DNA of 64,000 bases from DASYPQ01 sp041488095 (GTDB lineage Bacteria > Planctomycetota > UBA1135 > GCA-002686595), in NCBI GenBank assembly GCA_041488095.1, contig JBGPOP010000022.1, forward strand, positions 1 through 64,000, in the 5' to 3' direction. The notes beneath the pieces are model-generated. The model did no database searches, had not been told where the DNA came from, and saw only the letters and a program-made list of their open reading frames with translations. Below are positions 49,674 to 58,127 of the stretch, piece after piece. Numbering within the stretch: the first letter of the stretch is position 1; every line of letters begins with the position of its first letter. The position numbers were made by a program, and so were the translations under genes.

Positions 49674-49756
49674 GGAGGACGCAAGAAGGACTCCGGGGCG
49701 CCGTGGGGTAGGATTCAGGCGCCCGCCGTCCTGCCGAGGCCCGGCGAGCGCCCCAC

Positions 49757-51064
49757 ATGACCGAGACCTCGCTCGAAGAAGTCATCTCCGAGAAGGCCTT
49801 CGCAGGGATTCTCGAGAGGCAGGCGGAGGTGTTCTACCGCTTGTCGAACACCCTCGTGCCGCGCCCCGACGAGAGCTGGACGCGCGCGCATTTCTCCGAG
49901 CTGATCAGCGAGGCCGACACGCTCGAGGCGCTGCTCGACGACTACGGAGCGCGCCACAACCGGACCTACAGCATGATCCGCGAGCTCGTGGCCTCGATCC
50001 GTGGGATCGCGCTGGCGGGTTTCAGCGTCGCCCACCTGGAGCGACGCTTCGGAAGCTACGGGACCATCCTCTCAGCGCGGGAGGCCGAGTCGGCGCTGGC
50101 CTCGATCCAAAAATCCCGCGCGTTCCTGCTGGGCGCCTTGCGCACGCTGCTCACGGCCGCGCGGGAGGAGGGGGCCATGCGGGGCGTCAAGGTCCCTTCC
50201 GAGGCCTACGGCGAGAGTCGCACTGCCCGTGAGACACCGCGCCAGAAGCTGCCCCGCAACGCGGACCAGGAAGATCTCGAGGACGACGAGCAGAAGGTCG
50301 CCGAGGTGGCGGCCAAGTTCCTCCAGGTCTGCGGCATGTTCGACGACATCGCCGTTCGGCGAATCGTGCACGAGGAGGAACGCGAGGCCTACCTGCGCAG
50401 CGTGTGCAGCGAGGAGCAGGCGCGGGTCTACGAGGCCACCGTCCACAACCTCCAGTCGGCGTACGACACGTGGGTCAAGAACACGGGGATCGAGGCTGGG
50501 GACGATCGACTGCCGAAGTTGCGCGGACACGCTTCGGCCGCGCTGCATCTCCTCGAAGCGGTCACCCATCTCGTTCACTTCGTCGAACGTCACGAGAGCG
50601 GGATGCGCAACGAACCCATCGAGAGGCGCGTGGAGGCTTTGGTGGATCGCGGGCAGGTACGCGACGTCACCCTGAACCACCTGCTCTACTGGGCGGCGCA
50701 GCTCGTGCGCCGAGGCCGGCCCCTGGCCGAGGACCTGCTGCCAAGCTACACGAACGTCCAACTCCTCGAGGTGACGCTCGGCGAGGATGTCAGTCTGCAC
50801 GCCCGGCCGGCGGCGCTGATCGTCGGGATCGTGAATCGCTACGGAACACCGGTCGAGATGGAAATCGAGGGGCGGAAGTGCAACGCCGCGTCGATTCTCG
50901 ACTTGATGGTGGCGGTCGGGTCAAAACCCCAGGCGCGTCGTTTCCGTTTCCGCGGCGACGAAAAGCCGCTGCACGACATCGAGATCTTGTTCCGCAGCGG
51001 GCTGGGCGAGAGGGGCATCGAAGGTTTGCCGAGCGCCCTCGCCTACCTGCGCAGCGGCGAGTAG
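49757..51064 (+). CDS. Unknown helical protein fused to a C-terminal HPr domain
   Basis: A 435-residue protein. Residues 1-335 are alpha-helical, charged and unrecognised, with an acidic patch near 'NADQEDLEDDEQKVAEVAAKF' (about 170-190). From about 336 the protein reads as HPr: 'LLEVTLGEDVSLHARPAALIVGIVNRYGTPVEMEIEGRKCNAASILDLMVAVGS', with the phospho-His motif LHARPAAL (His about 348) and the regulatory Ser motif NAASILDLM (Ser about 379). The 31-residue spacing matches His15 to Ser46 in classical HPr. Both sites are intact, so the domain could be phosphorylated by EI or HPr kinase, but neither gene is in the window. Divergent from the sigma-factor gene. Confidence 0.82.
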   Translation: MTETSLEEVISEKAFAGILERQAEVFYRLSNTLVPRPDESWTRAHFSELISEADTLEALLDDYGARHNRTYSMIRELVASIRGIALAGFSVAHLERRFGSYGTILSAREAESALASIQKSRAFLLGALRTLLTAAREEGAMRGVKVPSEAYGESRTARETPRQKLPRNADQEDLEDDEQKVAEVAAKFLQVCGMFDDIAVRRIVHEEEREAYLRSVCSEEQARVYEATVHNLQSAYDTWVKNTGIEAGDDRLPKLRGHASAALHLLEAVTHLVHFVERHESGMRNEPIERRVEALVDRGQVRDVTLNHLLYWAAQLVRRGRPLAEDLLPSYTNVQLLEVTLGEDVSLHARPAALIVGIVNRYGTPVEMEIEGRKCNAASILDLMVAVGSKPQARRFRFRGDEKPLHDIEILFRSGLGERGIEGLPSALAYLRSGE

Positions 51065-51095
51065 CCCGGGACCTCCGCACGGGCTTCGGGTCGGC

Positions 51096-51830
51096 TCACA
51101 CGCCCAGAAAGAGCCGGTCCGCGAGAACGTCGGGTAGCCCTGCGTCCCGCATGCGCCGCACCTCGCGCTCGATGTCATAGCGGACGCGGCGGATCCACGC
51201 GCGCTTCTCCCCGGAATCGAAGACGGCATACGCAGCGCGCGGATCCTCGTCGCGAGGCTGGCCGACGCTGCCGACGTTGATCAGCGCACGGCGCGCCTCG
51301 GAAAGGTCGATCTCAGGATCGAGGGTGTAGGCCGTGTGTGCGGGATCGTCCTCGAGCCGGAGGAGCGTCACGGGGACGTGGGTATGACCGACGAAACAGA
51401 CCTGCGACGACATCGCGTCAAGCGAGGGATCGGCGTCCGACGTGCTCTGAATGTAGTCGAAGAGCTCAGGCCGGAAATATGTGCCATGGCCGACACAGCA
51501 GTCATCGAGATCCGCGGTGAGCGGCAGCGACGCGAGCCACCGCCGATCCTCGTCGTCCAAGACTTGCTGCGTCCAGCGCACCGCTTCTCGGGCGTGCGCG
51601 TTGAAGTAGCGCAGATCCAGCTCGCCCACACAAGCAGCGTCGTGGTTGCCCTTGACCACCACCGCGCCGATCGAACGCACCAGGCGGATACATTCGGATG
51701 GATGCGCGCCATAGCCTACGATGTCCCCAACGCTGAGGATCCTCTCCACGCCTTCCTCGTCGAAACGGCCGAGCACAGCCTCGAGGGCTGAGAGGTTCGC
51801 GTGGATGTCGCCGAGGACTCCGTACTTCAC
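51096..51830 (-). CDS. Calcineurin-like metallophosphoesterase (YfcE/MJ0936-type)
   Basis: A 244-residue phosphoesterase starting at a GTG that overlaps the stop of the membrane-protein gene (GTGA). Metal ligands appear in order: 'YGVLGDIHANLSALEAVLGRF' (DxH), 'ILSVGDIVGYGAHP' (GD), 'VVVKGNHDAACVG' (GNHD), 'VCFVGHTHVPVTLLR' (GHTH). All motifs for a di-metal site are intact. Members hydrolyse cyclic nucleotides or phosphodiesters; substrate unknown. 'LRYFNAHAREAVRWTQQVL' is common in the group that includes bacterial ApaH-like proteins. It is convergent with the HPr-fusion gene, with 31 nt between. Confidence 0.88.
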   Translation of the reverse strand: MKYGVLGDIHANLSALEAVLGRFDEEGVERILSVGDIVGYGAHPSECIRLVRSIGAVVVKGNHDAACVGELDLRYFNAHAREAVRWTQQVLDDEDRRWLASLPLTADLDDCCVGHGTYFRPELFDYIQSTSDADPSLDAMSSQVCFVGHTHVPVTLLRLEDDPAHTAYTLDPEIDLSEARRALINVGSVGQPRDEDPRAAYAVFDSGEKRAWIRRVRYDIEREVRRMRDAGLPDVLADRLFLGV

Positions 51831-52426
51831 GGCGAGAAATCCGGTCGGTGATCCAGGAGCCAGGCGGAGAGCAGCAAGGCTGCGGCGAGCGGGCCAAGCG
51901 CCCGTTGAAGAGCCGGACCGGCGAGCACGAGCGGGGCCAGAATGACCGACATTCCGAGGATCCATGGCACCATGCCGGCCGGCAGGCGCAACCGGGAGAG
52001 GAGCGCACCGCCGGCGGCGCTGGCCGCCACCGAAAGACAGAATCGCGCACCCAGGCCGGGGGCGCGCAGGTCGGTGGTCGCGCCAACCAAGGCGCTCGCT
52101 GGAAGGAGAGCGAGCCCGGCGCCGAAGATACCGGCACTCACCAATGTGGCCATCTCCGCGGTCAGGCTCACTGCCGACGGCAGGCGATGAAGCAGAGGCG
52201 CCAACCCCGCCAGCTCTTTCGTCGCGAGGACAGTTCCTGCAGCCATGCCCAACAATGCAAGTTCGTAACTCCAGGCTTCAGGCCGGAAGCCATTTGAGCT
52301 GATTCCGATCGGCGCCAGCACAAGCAGGGAAGGCCAGGCGCAGAGCAAGATTGCCAGGACGAGCAAACCGCTGGGTCGGAAAAACAGTCTGGAGAGAACG
52401 ATCCGGACAATGCCCGTGACGGCCAT
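51827..52426 (-). CDS. Small polytopic membrane protein, unknown
   Basis: A 199-residue hydrophobic protein with about five membrane segments (around 20-38, 53-70, 85-108, 128-150 and 155-190). No charged residues in the helices and no motif I can name. The layout resembles permease subunits of ABC-2-type exporters, or a fragment of one, but the similarity is not specific. It is co-transcribed and overlapping with the downstream phosphoesterase gene, and diverges from parB across about 190 nt. Confidence 0.6.
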   Translation of the reverse strand: MAVTGIVRIVLSRLFFRPSGLLVLAILLCAWPSLLVLAPIGISSNGFRPEAWSYELALLGMAAGTVLATKELAGLAPLLHRLPSAVSLTAEMATLVSAGIFGAGLALLPASALVGATTDLRAPGLGARFCLSVAASAAGGALLSRLRLPAGMVPWILGMSVILAPLVLAGPALQRALGPLAAALLLSAWLLDHRPDFSP

Positions 52427-52542
52427 GGTTGGTTTCTACGACCGGTCATGGCGCAGAGTCCAGAGCGGACCTTGCCCGAAGCCTCACCTTCCTTGGCGGC
52501 AGGGACTTGGAAGTGATCTCTATATATTGGGGCGACCACTCC

Positions 52543-52570
52543 TTGACACACTACCCACCGTCTCTAGTCT
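52543..52570 (+). promoter_or_regulatory. Candidate promoter of parB
   Basis: A perfect -35 hexamer TTGACA at 52543-52548 and a TAGTCT (TAnnnT) -10-like word at 52565-52570, 16 nt apart, lie about 45 nt before the proposed parB start. The AT-rich words TATATATT at 52521-52528 just upstream add to the promoter-like character of this gap. Confidence 0.4.
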
Positions 52571-52620
52571 GTGGCTGTTCTGGAAGATCCTCCAACTTGG
52601 CATTGACTCGGAGAATGGAC

Positions 52621-53493
52621 ATGGAGCGAAGGCTTGGGAGAGGTCTTGGATCTTTATTGGGTCAATCAAATCCAATCGATGACCAAAACAACACCCTCGA
52701 ACTTCCACTCGAGAATCTGCGACCGAATCCGCGCCAACCGCGGAAGGCCTTCGATCAGGGCACACTTCAGGAGCTTGCCGACAGCCTTAGGTTGCACGGC
52801 ATCCTGCAACCGGTCGTCGTCCGTCGGACGATCGCTGGCTACGAGCTGATCTCCGGTGAACGGAGGTGGAGAGCCGCGCGCATTGCCGGCCTTTCGACAA
52901 TTCCCGCAGTCGTCCGCCCTGGAGTGTCGGACGAGGAGATGCTCGAGCTCGCTCTGGTCGAAAATGTCCAGCGCCAGGACTTGGACGCTGTCGAGCGCGC
53001 TCACGGCTTCCGGGCGATGATGGATGCTCTCCGCATCACTCAGGAGGAGGTCGCCAAGAAGGTCGGGCTCCAGAGGGCCACGGTCGCGAACCACCTTCGG
53101 TTGCTCGATCTCCCGCCCCAAATCCAGGAAGCAGTGTCGAAGGGCCTACTTTCCATGGGGCACGCGCGTGCAATCTTGGGATTGCAGACACCGGGTGACC
53201 AGTTGAATGCCATGGAGAGAGCCGTGCGGGAGGGGCTCTCGGTGCGTCAGGTGGAGGCCTTCGCCCGCGAGGGATCACCAAGGAGCAAACCCGGCGTCAA
53301 GTCCAGCAAGAGCCTGATCCCCCACCAACCCTGGATCGTCGACTTGGAGCGGCAGATACGCGAATGCTTGGGGACGAAGGTTTCGATCCACAACAAGCGG
53401 GGCTTCCGGGGACAGATCGCGATCGACTACTACGATCGGTCTGGCCTCGAGCGGTTGTGCAAGATTCTGGCGCCTGGCCAGAGACTGGACTAA
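52621..53493 (+). CDS. parB: ParB chromosome-partitioning protein
   Basis: A 290-residue CTP-dependent clamp that loads at parS. Start chosen at ATG 52621 ('MERRLGRGLGSLLG'), with GGAG at 52610-52613 seven bases upstream; ATG at 52615 is the alternative. Motifs: the N-terminal 'ELPLENLRPNPRQPRKAFDQGTLQELADSLRLHGILQPVVVRRTIAGYELISGERRWRAARIAGLSTIPAVV' (nucleotide-binding GERRWRA box), the helix-turn-helix 'MMDALRITQEEVAKKVGLQRATVANHLRLLDLPPQIQEAVSKGLLSMGHARAILGL', and a C-terminal dimer domain. A perfect parS is 22 nt after the stop. Longer upstream frames are unlikely. Confidence 0.95.
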   Translation: MERRLGRGLGSLLGQSNPIDDQNNTLELPLENLRPNPRQPRKAFDQGTLQELADSLRLHGILQPVVVRRTIAGYELISGERRWRAARIAGLSTIPAVVRPGVSDEEMLELALVENVQRQDLDAVERAHGFRAMMDALRITQEEVAKKVGLQRATVANHLRLLDLPPQIQEAVSKGLLSMGHARAILGLQTPGDQLNAMERAVREGLSVRQVEAFAREGSPRSKPGVKSSKSLIPHQPWIVDLERQIRECLGTKVSIHNKRGFRGQIAIDYYDRSGLERLCKILAPGQRLD

Positions 53494-53498
53494 GTGCG

Positions 53499-53514
53499 AC
53501 GGCCCTGGGGCCGT
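53499..53514. terminator. Possible hairpin terminator of parB
   Basis: A perfect 7-bp inverted repeat ACGGCCC-TG-GGGCCGT begins 5 nt after the parB stop and abuts parS directly. It is followed only by TGTT, so it is a weak factor-independent terminator candidate, or simply a structured flank of the parS site. Confidence 0.35.
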
Positions 53515-53530
53515 TGTTCCACGTGGAACA
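53515..53530. other. parS: parS centromere site
   Basis: The 16-bp perfect palindrome TGTTCCACGTGGAACA matches the well-known bacterial parS consensus (TGTTNCACGTGAAACA) at 15 of 16 positions; the one difference makes it fully symmetric. It lies 22 nt after the parB stop, in a short non-coding gap. ParB should bind here to nucleate the partition complex. No other copy with matching flanks was seen in the window. Confidence 0.9.
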
Positions 53531-53557
53531 TCTGCCACAGCCCGCGAGATGGCATGG

Positions 53558-54583
53558 CTAGAGGATTTCCGCCGACTGGATCGTGACGGGGTCCTTCGGG
53601 CGGTTGAAGCTCTTTTCGGCCAGTGGTGCGCGCTCGATCTCGAGCACGAGAGCCAGGCCTTCCAGAATCTTGCCGAAGGGGACATGGCTGTCGTCGAGCG
53701 CGTGCACCTCCGAAGTCGTGATCAAGAACTGGCTGCCGGAAATCTTGCCGATTTCCTTGGGAGCGGGGACGGCTGCGATTACCCCCGCGAAGTGACGGAG
53801 TGGGGTTTCCTCCCGGTCAAGTGAATACCCTGGTCCGCCTTGTCCCCAGGTCGCCGAGTCCCCCACGATGGAGTTGGGGTCTCCACCCTGAATATACTCT
53901 CCACTAGAAATTAAGTGGAACTTGGTTCCAGAATAAGATCCCTCCCGAACGAGCTTGAGGAAATTCTCCACGAGCTTGGGTGCGAGCGCAGCGTAAAGTC
54001 CCACGACGATCGGACCGCGGTCAGTGTTCAGCCTGACCCGGGGCGCGTCCACGGGGAGGGGGGGATTGTCGAAGAGGCCGGGGTGGCTCAGCATGAAGGC
54101 GCGCTGCACCTCGATCCGGGCTCCGAGTTGCTTGACCACTGACTCTGCCGGCGCCTTGCCGTCTGGGCTGAAGGTTTGAGTGACCAACGCGTGGTTGGGA
54201 TAGCCTTGGCGGAGATCCGCTAGAGCCGCCTGGGCCTTGTCGAAATCCCGGTTGGCGAACGCGCTGGTTGCAGACAGGTACAGAGCCCATGCCCCGGCAG
54301 GGGAGCCCCTGGTCTCACGCTCGACGTTGCGCAGCTCGTCAGGAGATCCGGCCAGCATTCCGCTCGCGGGGTCCTCGGTGGCGACGCTGAGGACCTTCGT
54401 CCAAGCGGACTGGCTCTCCGTGAGTTGAGCGGTTCGAGTGTGCCTCTGGTAGATGATCCAGCCTGCAAGGAGCAGTACGGCCGCAAACCCTATTTTCCAA
54501 TACCTATCAATCCAGAGGCCGAACCCGGACTTCTCCTGCGTGGGGGCGATGGTGACTGCTGTGGGCGCCTTGTGTTGACTCAT
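53558..54583 (-). CDS. Membrane-anchored cyclophilin-type peptidyl-prolyl isomerase
   Basis: A 341-residue protein with a single N-terminal membrane helix ('YWKIGFAAVLLLAGWIIY', about 28-45), then a helical repeat part similar to TPR/YfgM ('AWALYLSATSAFANRDFDKAQAALADLRQGYPNHALV'). The C-terminal cyclophilin domain is from about 181: 'VRLNTDRGPIVVGLYAALAPKLVENFLKLVREGSYSGTKFHLISSGEYIQGGDP', 'SGSQFLITTSEVHALDDSHVPFGKILEGLALVLEIE'. The catalytic Arg of classic CypA is replaced ('FHLISS' where family has 'FHRV'), so catalysis may be weak. It would act on periplasmic proteins. Confidence 0.86.
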   Translation of the reverse strand: MSQHKAPTAVTIAPTQEKSGFGLWIDRYWKIGFAAVLLLAGWIIYQRHTRTAQLTESQSAWTKVLSVATEDPASGMLAGSPDELRNVERETRGSPAGAWALYLSATSAFANRDFDKAQAALADLRQGYPNHALVTQTFSPDGKAPAESVVKQLGARIEVQRAFMLSHPGLFDNPPLPVDAPRVRLNTDRGPIVVGLYAALAPKLVENFLKLVREGSYSGTKFHLISSGEYIQGGDPNSIVGDSATWGQGGPGYSLDREETPLRHFAGVIAAVPAPKEIGKISGSQFLITTSEVHALDDSHVPFGKILEGLALVLEIERAPLAEKSFNRPKDPVTIQSAEIL

Positions 54584-54978
54584 CGGATTACGGGGTTCTC
54601 TTGGCGTGGTTAAGGGAGATAAACAGACGTCAACTGGCCTATAAAATGGTCTGATAAAGGCATAATGTTCATGTCATTCGTGTCCAGTGAGGTGTCCGGT
54701 CCCGCGGCGGAGATCTACGGTGAATTCCGGCGGGAACAGGGTGGGCAGGCCCCCCCCTTGACCACCCAAACCTGAGGTGAGGGGCGGCATTATAGAGGCT
54801 TGCCTGTTGGATCCATAGGCCTTGGGCCGAAGGGGGCAGGCCGAGCAGGGAATCCTGCTCAGCGTTGCGGCGAGTTACGATGTGGAAGATCCGGGCCGAT
54901 TCGGGAAACACCTCGCCTCGTCGCCGGCGCTGCGCATCCCTGCCAACCTCTGCCGCCCACAGGCAAACAGCACCTGTC
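54584..54978. other. Divergent intergenic region, probable promoters
   Basis: A 395-nt gap between the cyclophilin gene (leftward) and the W-V repeat protein gene (rightward). Its left half is clearly AT-rich for this genome, with words such as CTATAAAATGG (54639-54649) and CATAATG near 54661, which look like -10 elements, but no well-spaced -35/-10 pair could be fixed. No gene, repeat or RNA was seen in it. Confidence 0.45.
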
Positions 54979-56463
54979 ATGCTCCAAGTCCTCCTCCTCT
55001 CGCTCCATGCATCCTTGTACCCCTCCGTGGCCTCGCTCCGAAGCTGCCCCGGTGGCCACACCGCGGCGATGCGGCAGGAGAACGCCGAATACGAGCAGCG
55101 CCGGAAAGCTGCCGGCGACGACACTGGAAAGCTCTGGGACCTCTACCTCTGGTGCAAGCAGAAGAAGATCGACAAGGAGGGTCGCTCGACGCTTCGGCAG
55201 ATCCTCAAGCTCGAGCCGGACCATAAGGAGGCGAACGAGGCGCTCGGCAACGTCTCCTATGACGGCAAGTGGTTCCCGTCGCAGAAGAAGATCGACGAGT
55301 ACAAGAAGGAGCAGGAGCAGAAGCAAGCCAAGGAGAAGGGCCTCGTCAAGTACAAGAACGACTGGGTCCCGGCAGCGGACTTGCCCTTCCTCGAGAAGGG
55401 CCTCGTCAAGAATGAGAAGGGAGAGTGGGTCGACGCCGAGGCAGAGAAGAAGATCCAGGAGGGCTGGGTCAAACAGGACATGGAGTGGATCGCTCCCACC
55501 GACAAGTCGCACCTCGAGAAGAGCGAGTGGAAGTGTGGCGACGATTGGCTGACCCTCGAGAAGGCGAACCAGTACCACTCGGATCCGGAGCACTGGTGGA
55601 GGATCCCCGGCGAGCACTTCGCGCTGTACACCACTTGTGACCGCGAGGTGGCGATCGAGAAGGTCAAGAAGAACCTCGAGCTTGCGTGGGTGGACCTGGC
55701 CCGGATCTACGGGCAGGAGCCCAGGTCGCCGGTGATCGTGGTCATCTTGCGCGACCAGGATCAGTACGGGAAGTATGCGGCGGGCGACCAGGATGCGAGT
55801 GTCCCGCCCACGGAGAGCCACGGGCTTTCCTCTGTGCACTACGCCTTCTTCGCGGACGTCGGCTTCGATGCTACGACAAGTGAATTCCTGGGCGCGGGCG
55901 TGTCTTACTGGGACGCGTCGACCGATGTCGGGAACATATTCGGGGTCCATTCGGTTCGACACGCACTCGGCCAGTCCTTTGCCGAGGCGCTCGATCCCAG
56001 CCCCAAGGCCCTGGAGAAGCTGCGGAAGTCCCAGAGGCCCGACATGAAGGGCTTCTGGGCCGAGAAGCGAATCCCGGCCTGGTTCCGCTGGGGGGCAGCG
56101 ACGTACGCCGAGCGCTACTTCATCGACACACTCGTGAAGACCGGAGGCAACAGCCACTGGGCGCGCGACTGGTCGGTGACGAACATCGTCAGTCGCGGAG
56201 GCTTGCGGCCGCTCAAGGAAATCTTCCAGTGCGACATCACCAACGAGGGCGGCGACGACTCTCAGAAGCTGATCAACGAGGAGGGGCTCGTGATGGCTTT
56301 CGTCGTCGATGGCAACTGCGCGCCCGTGAAGGACAAGTACAAGGCCCTGCAGGGGGCGATGAAGGAAGGGAAGGACGCCAAGGCGATCGCTTCCCTTGCT
56401 TCCGCCCTGCAGGCCGAGGTGGAAAAGCACGAGGCCGATTTACGCAAGTTCGCCGGCATCTGA
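54979..56463 (+). CDS. Secreted W-V repeat protein, unknown
   Basis: A 494-residue protein starting MLQVLLLSLHASLYPSVASL, a probable signal peptide (an upstream Met at 54865 is out of keeping with it). After a coiled, Lys/Glu-rich part, imperfect repeats occur: 'EKGLVKYKNDWVPAADLPFL', 'EKGLVKNEKGEWVDAEAEKK', 'QEGWVKQDMEWIAPTDKSHL', each of the pattern G-[LW]-V-K-x-x-x-x-W-[VI]. Then comes a possible hydrolase-like domain ('EHFALYTTCDREVAIEKVKKNLELAWVDLARIYGQEPRSPVIVVILRDQDQYG', 'PAWFRWGAATYAERYF'), which in zinc-peptidase-like proteins would carry HExxH; here 'VHSVRHALGQSFAE' is the nearest and lacks the Glu. Function unknown. Confidence 0.75.
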   Translation: MLQVLLLSLHASLYPSVASLRSCPGGHTAAMRQENAEYEQRRKAAGDDTGKLWDLYLWCKQKKIDKEGRSTLRQILKLEPDHKEANEALGNVSYDGKWFPSQKKIDEYKKEQEQKQAKEKGLVKYKNDWVPAADLPFLEKGLVKNEKGEWVDAEAEKKIQEGWVKQDMEWIAPTDKSHLEKSEWKCGDDWLTLEKANQYHSDPEHWWRIPGEHFALYTTCDREVAIEKVKKNLELAWVDLARIYGQEPRSPVIVVILRDQDQYGKYAAGDQDASVPPTESHGLSSVHYAFFADVGFDATTSEFLGAGVSYWDASTDVGNIFGVHSVRHALGQSFAEALDPSPKALEKLRKSQRPDMKGFWAEKRIPAWFRWGAATYAERYFIDTLVKTGGNSHWARDWSVTNIVSRGGLRPLKEIFQCDITNEGGDDSQKLINEEGLVMAFVVDGNCAPVKDKYKALQGAMKEGKDAKAIASLASALQAEVEKHEADLRKFAGI

Positions 56464-56476
56464 GCCGGCGAGAGCG

Positions 56477-57217
56477 GTGATCCCGACGGGCGAAGACGTC
56501 AGGGAAGCCCGGGCGTCCGCCGGGTCGCTCACCTTGAGGCGGCGCGTTCGACACGGATTCCGGCGCGTCGCGCGTTCTCTCGTCCACCGGTTCGGCCCCT
56601 TCTTGCTGCGCGCGCTCTCGCGCACGTGGAGGATGGAAGTGCTCGGTGCCGAGCACCTCGAGTTGGCCGGAGGCGAGGGTGGGGGCCACTTCATGGCCTT
56701 GTGGCACGGTCGCATGCTTCTCGGCCTGCCGCACCACGGTTCGCGCGAGTGGTGCGTGCTCGTCTCCGGAAGCCAGGACGGAGACATCTCGCAAGCGCTC
56801 CTCGAGCGATTCAGGTACCGCGTAATCCGTGGCTCATCGAGCCGCGGTGGCTCGCGCGCGCTGCGTCAGATGTTGACCGTGCTCGAAAAGGGCGCGGTGC
56901 TGGTGATCACGCCGGACGGCCCGCGCGGGCCGCGCCATTCGATGAACCCCGGGCTGGCGTGGATGGCGCGCGCAACCGGGTACCCGATCGTGCCGGTCGG
57001 CTTCGCCTGCGACCGGGCGTGGCGCGCGAGCAGCTGGGATCGGTTCACGGTCCCCCGACCCTGGGCGCGCGTGGTCATGGTCTACGGCGCGCCGGTGCGA
57101 GTCGAGCGCTCGGCCGGCGAAATGGAGCTCGGTGCAGCGACCGAGAGAATCCGCGAGGCGTTGCTGCGCGCGGAGCGGCGCGGGTTCGACCTTCTGCATC
57201 GGGAGCCCGACTGGTGA
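56477..57217 (+). CDS. Lysophospholipid acyltransferase-like protein (DUF374)
   Basis: A 246-residue member of the LPLAT/DUF374 family. Start GTG at 56477, 13 nt after the previous stop. Family sequence is dense: 'HFMALWHGRMLLGLPHHG', 'WCVLVSGSQDGDISQALLERFRYRVIRGSSSRGGSRALRQMLTVLEKGAVLVITPDGPRGPRHSMNPGLAWMARATGYPIVPVGFACDRAWRASSWDRFTVPRPWARVVMVYGAPV'. The classic H-x4-D of PlsC is replaced by the DUF374 variant. In several bacteria DUF374 proteins lie among lipid A genes. The stop overlaps the next start by four bases (GTGA). Confidence 0.9.
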   Translation: MIPTGEDVREARASAGSLTLRRRVRHGFRRVARSLVHRFGPFLLRALSRTWRMEVLGAEHLELAGGEGGGHFMALWHGRMLLGLPHHGSREWCVLVSGSQDGDISQALLERFRYRVIRGSSSRGGSRALRQMLTVLEKGAVLVITPDGPRGPRHSMNPGLAWMARATGYPIVPVGFACDRAWRASSWDRFTVPRPWARVVMVYGAPVRVERSAGEMELGAATERIREALLRAERRGFDLLHREPDW

Positions 57218-58107
57218 TCCGCGTCGGACCGGCGGGCTGGTCGTACCCGGATTGGGAGGGCAGGGTCTATCCGGCGATCAAGCCGGCGGGCTTCCATCCA
57301 CTCTCCTTCCTCGCGCGCTTCTTCGACTGCATCGAGATCAACAGCACGTTCTATGCCCTGCCACGCGCCGAGCATGCGCATCGCTGGGCGCATCTGGTCG
57401 CAGACCGGCAGGAATTCCGTTTCCTGGTCAAGCTGAACCGCGAGTTCACCCATGGCGTAGACGCGACGTCGCGCGGAGAACCCGAGGCCTGGTCCTTCCT
57501 GGCCCGCGACTTCCGCGCGGGCATCGAGCCTCTCGTGCGCGTGCGCAAGCTCGCGGCGATCCTGGCCCAGTTCCCGGCCGGCTTCCAGTTCGGGGCGGAG
57601 GAGGTCCGTCGACTCGGCCGGCTCAAGGCTCTTTTCCCCGACCTTCCGCTGGTGCTGGAGGCGCGCCACGCCTCCTGGTTCACGCCTCCCGCTCTCGACA
57701 CGCTGCGCGGGCTCTCCTACTCGCTCGCCTATGTCGATCTACCTCCAGCCTGGAACCATCCTCCCGACTGGCACGCGCCGACCGGGCCGATCGGATACTT
57801 GCGCCTGCACGGGCGCAACAGCGAGCAATGGTTTCGCCGCGAGGCGGAGCGCGACGACAAGTACGACTACCTGTACGGCCGGCCCGAGATCGAGGTGCTT
57901 GCGCGCAAGGCCGAACGCATCGCGGGGGAGCACGGGGAGACGAATGTGGTGACGAACAATCACTTCGCAGGCAAGGCCGTGGCCAACGCGTTCGAGCTCC
58001 TGTCCCTTCTCCGCGGCGAGGCTGTGCCGGCGCCCGGCGAGATCGTCGAGGCCTTCCCGCACCTGCGATCGCAGGTGCGGATCGAAGGCCAGCAGAGTCT
58101 GTTCTGA
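57214..58107 (+). CDS. DUF72 family TIM-barrel protein
   Basis: A 297-residue protein of the widespread DUF72 (YecE-like) family of unknown function. Start GTG overlapping the acyltransferase stop. Typical text: 'RVGPAGWSYPDWEGRVYPAIKPAGFHPLSFLARFFDCIEINSTFYALPRAEHAHRWAH', 'EFRFLVKLNREFTH', 'LAAILAQFPAGFQF', 'PLVLEARHASWFTPPALDTL', 'YLRLHGRNSEQWF' and 'TNVVTNNHFAGKAVANAFEL'. Usually the last motif reads 'NN.....A..NA..L', as here. No catalytic role is established for the family. Confidence 0.92.
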   Translation: MIRVGPAGWSYPDWEGRVYPAIKPAGFHPLSFLARFFDCIEINSTFYALPRAEHAHRWAHLVADRQEFRFLVKLNREFTHGVDATSRGEPEAWSFLARDFRAGIEPLVRVRKLAAILAQFPAGFQFGAEEVRRLGRLKALFPDLPLVLEARHASWFTPPALDTLRGLSYSLAYVDLPPAWNHPPDWHAPTGPIGYLRLHGRNSEQWFRREAERDDKYDYLYGRPEIEVLARKAERIAGEHGETNVVTNNHFAGKAVANAFELLSLLRGEAVPAPGEIVEAFPHLRSQVRIEGQQSLF

Positions 58108-58127
58108 GCTCGAGCCGCGATCCCGAG

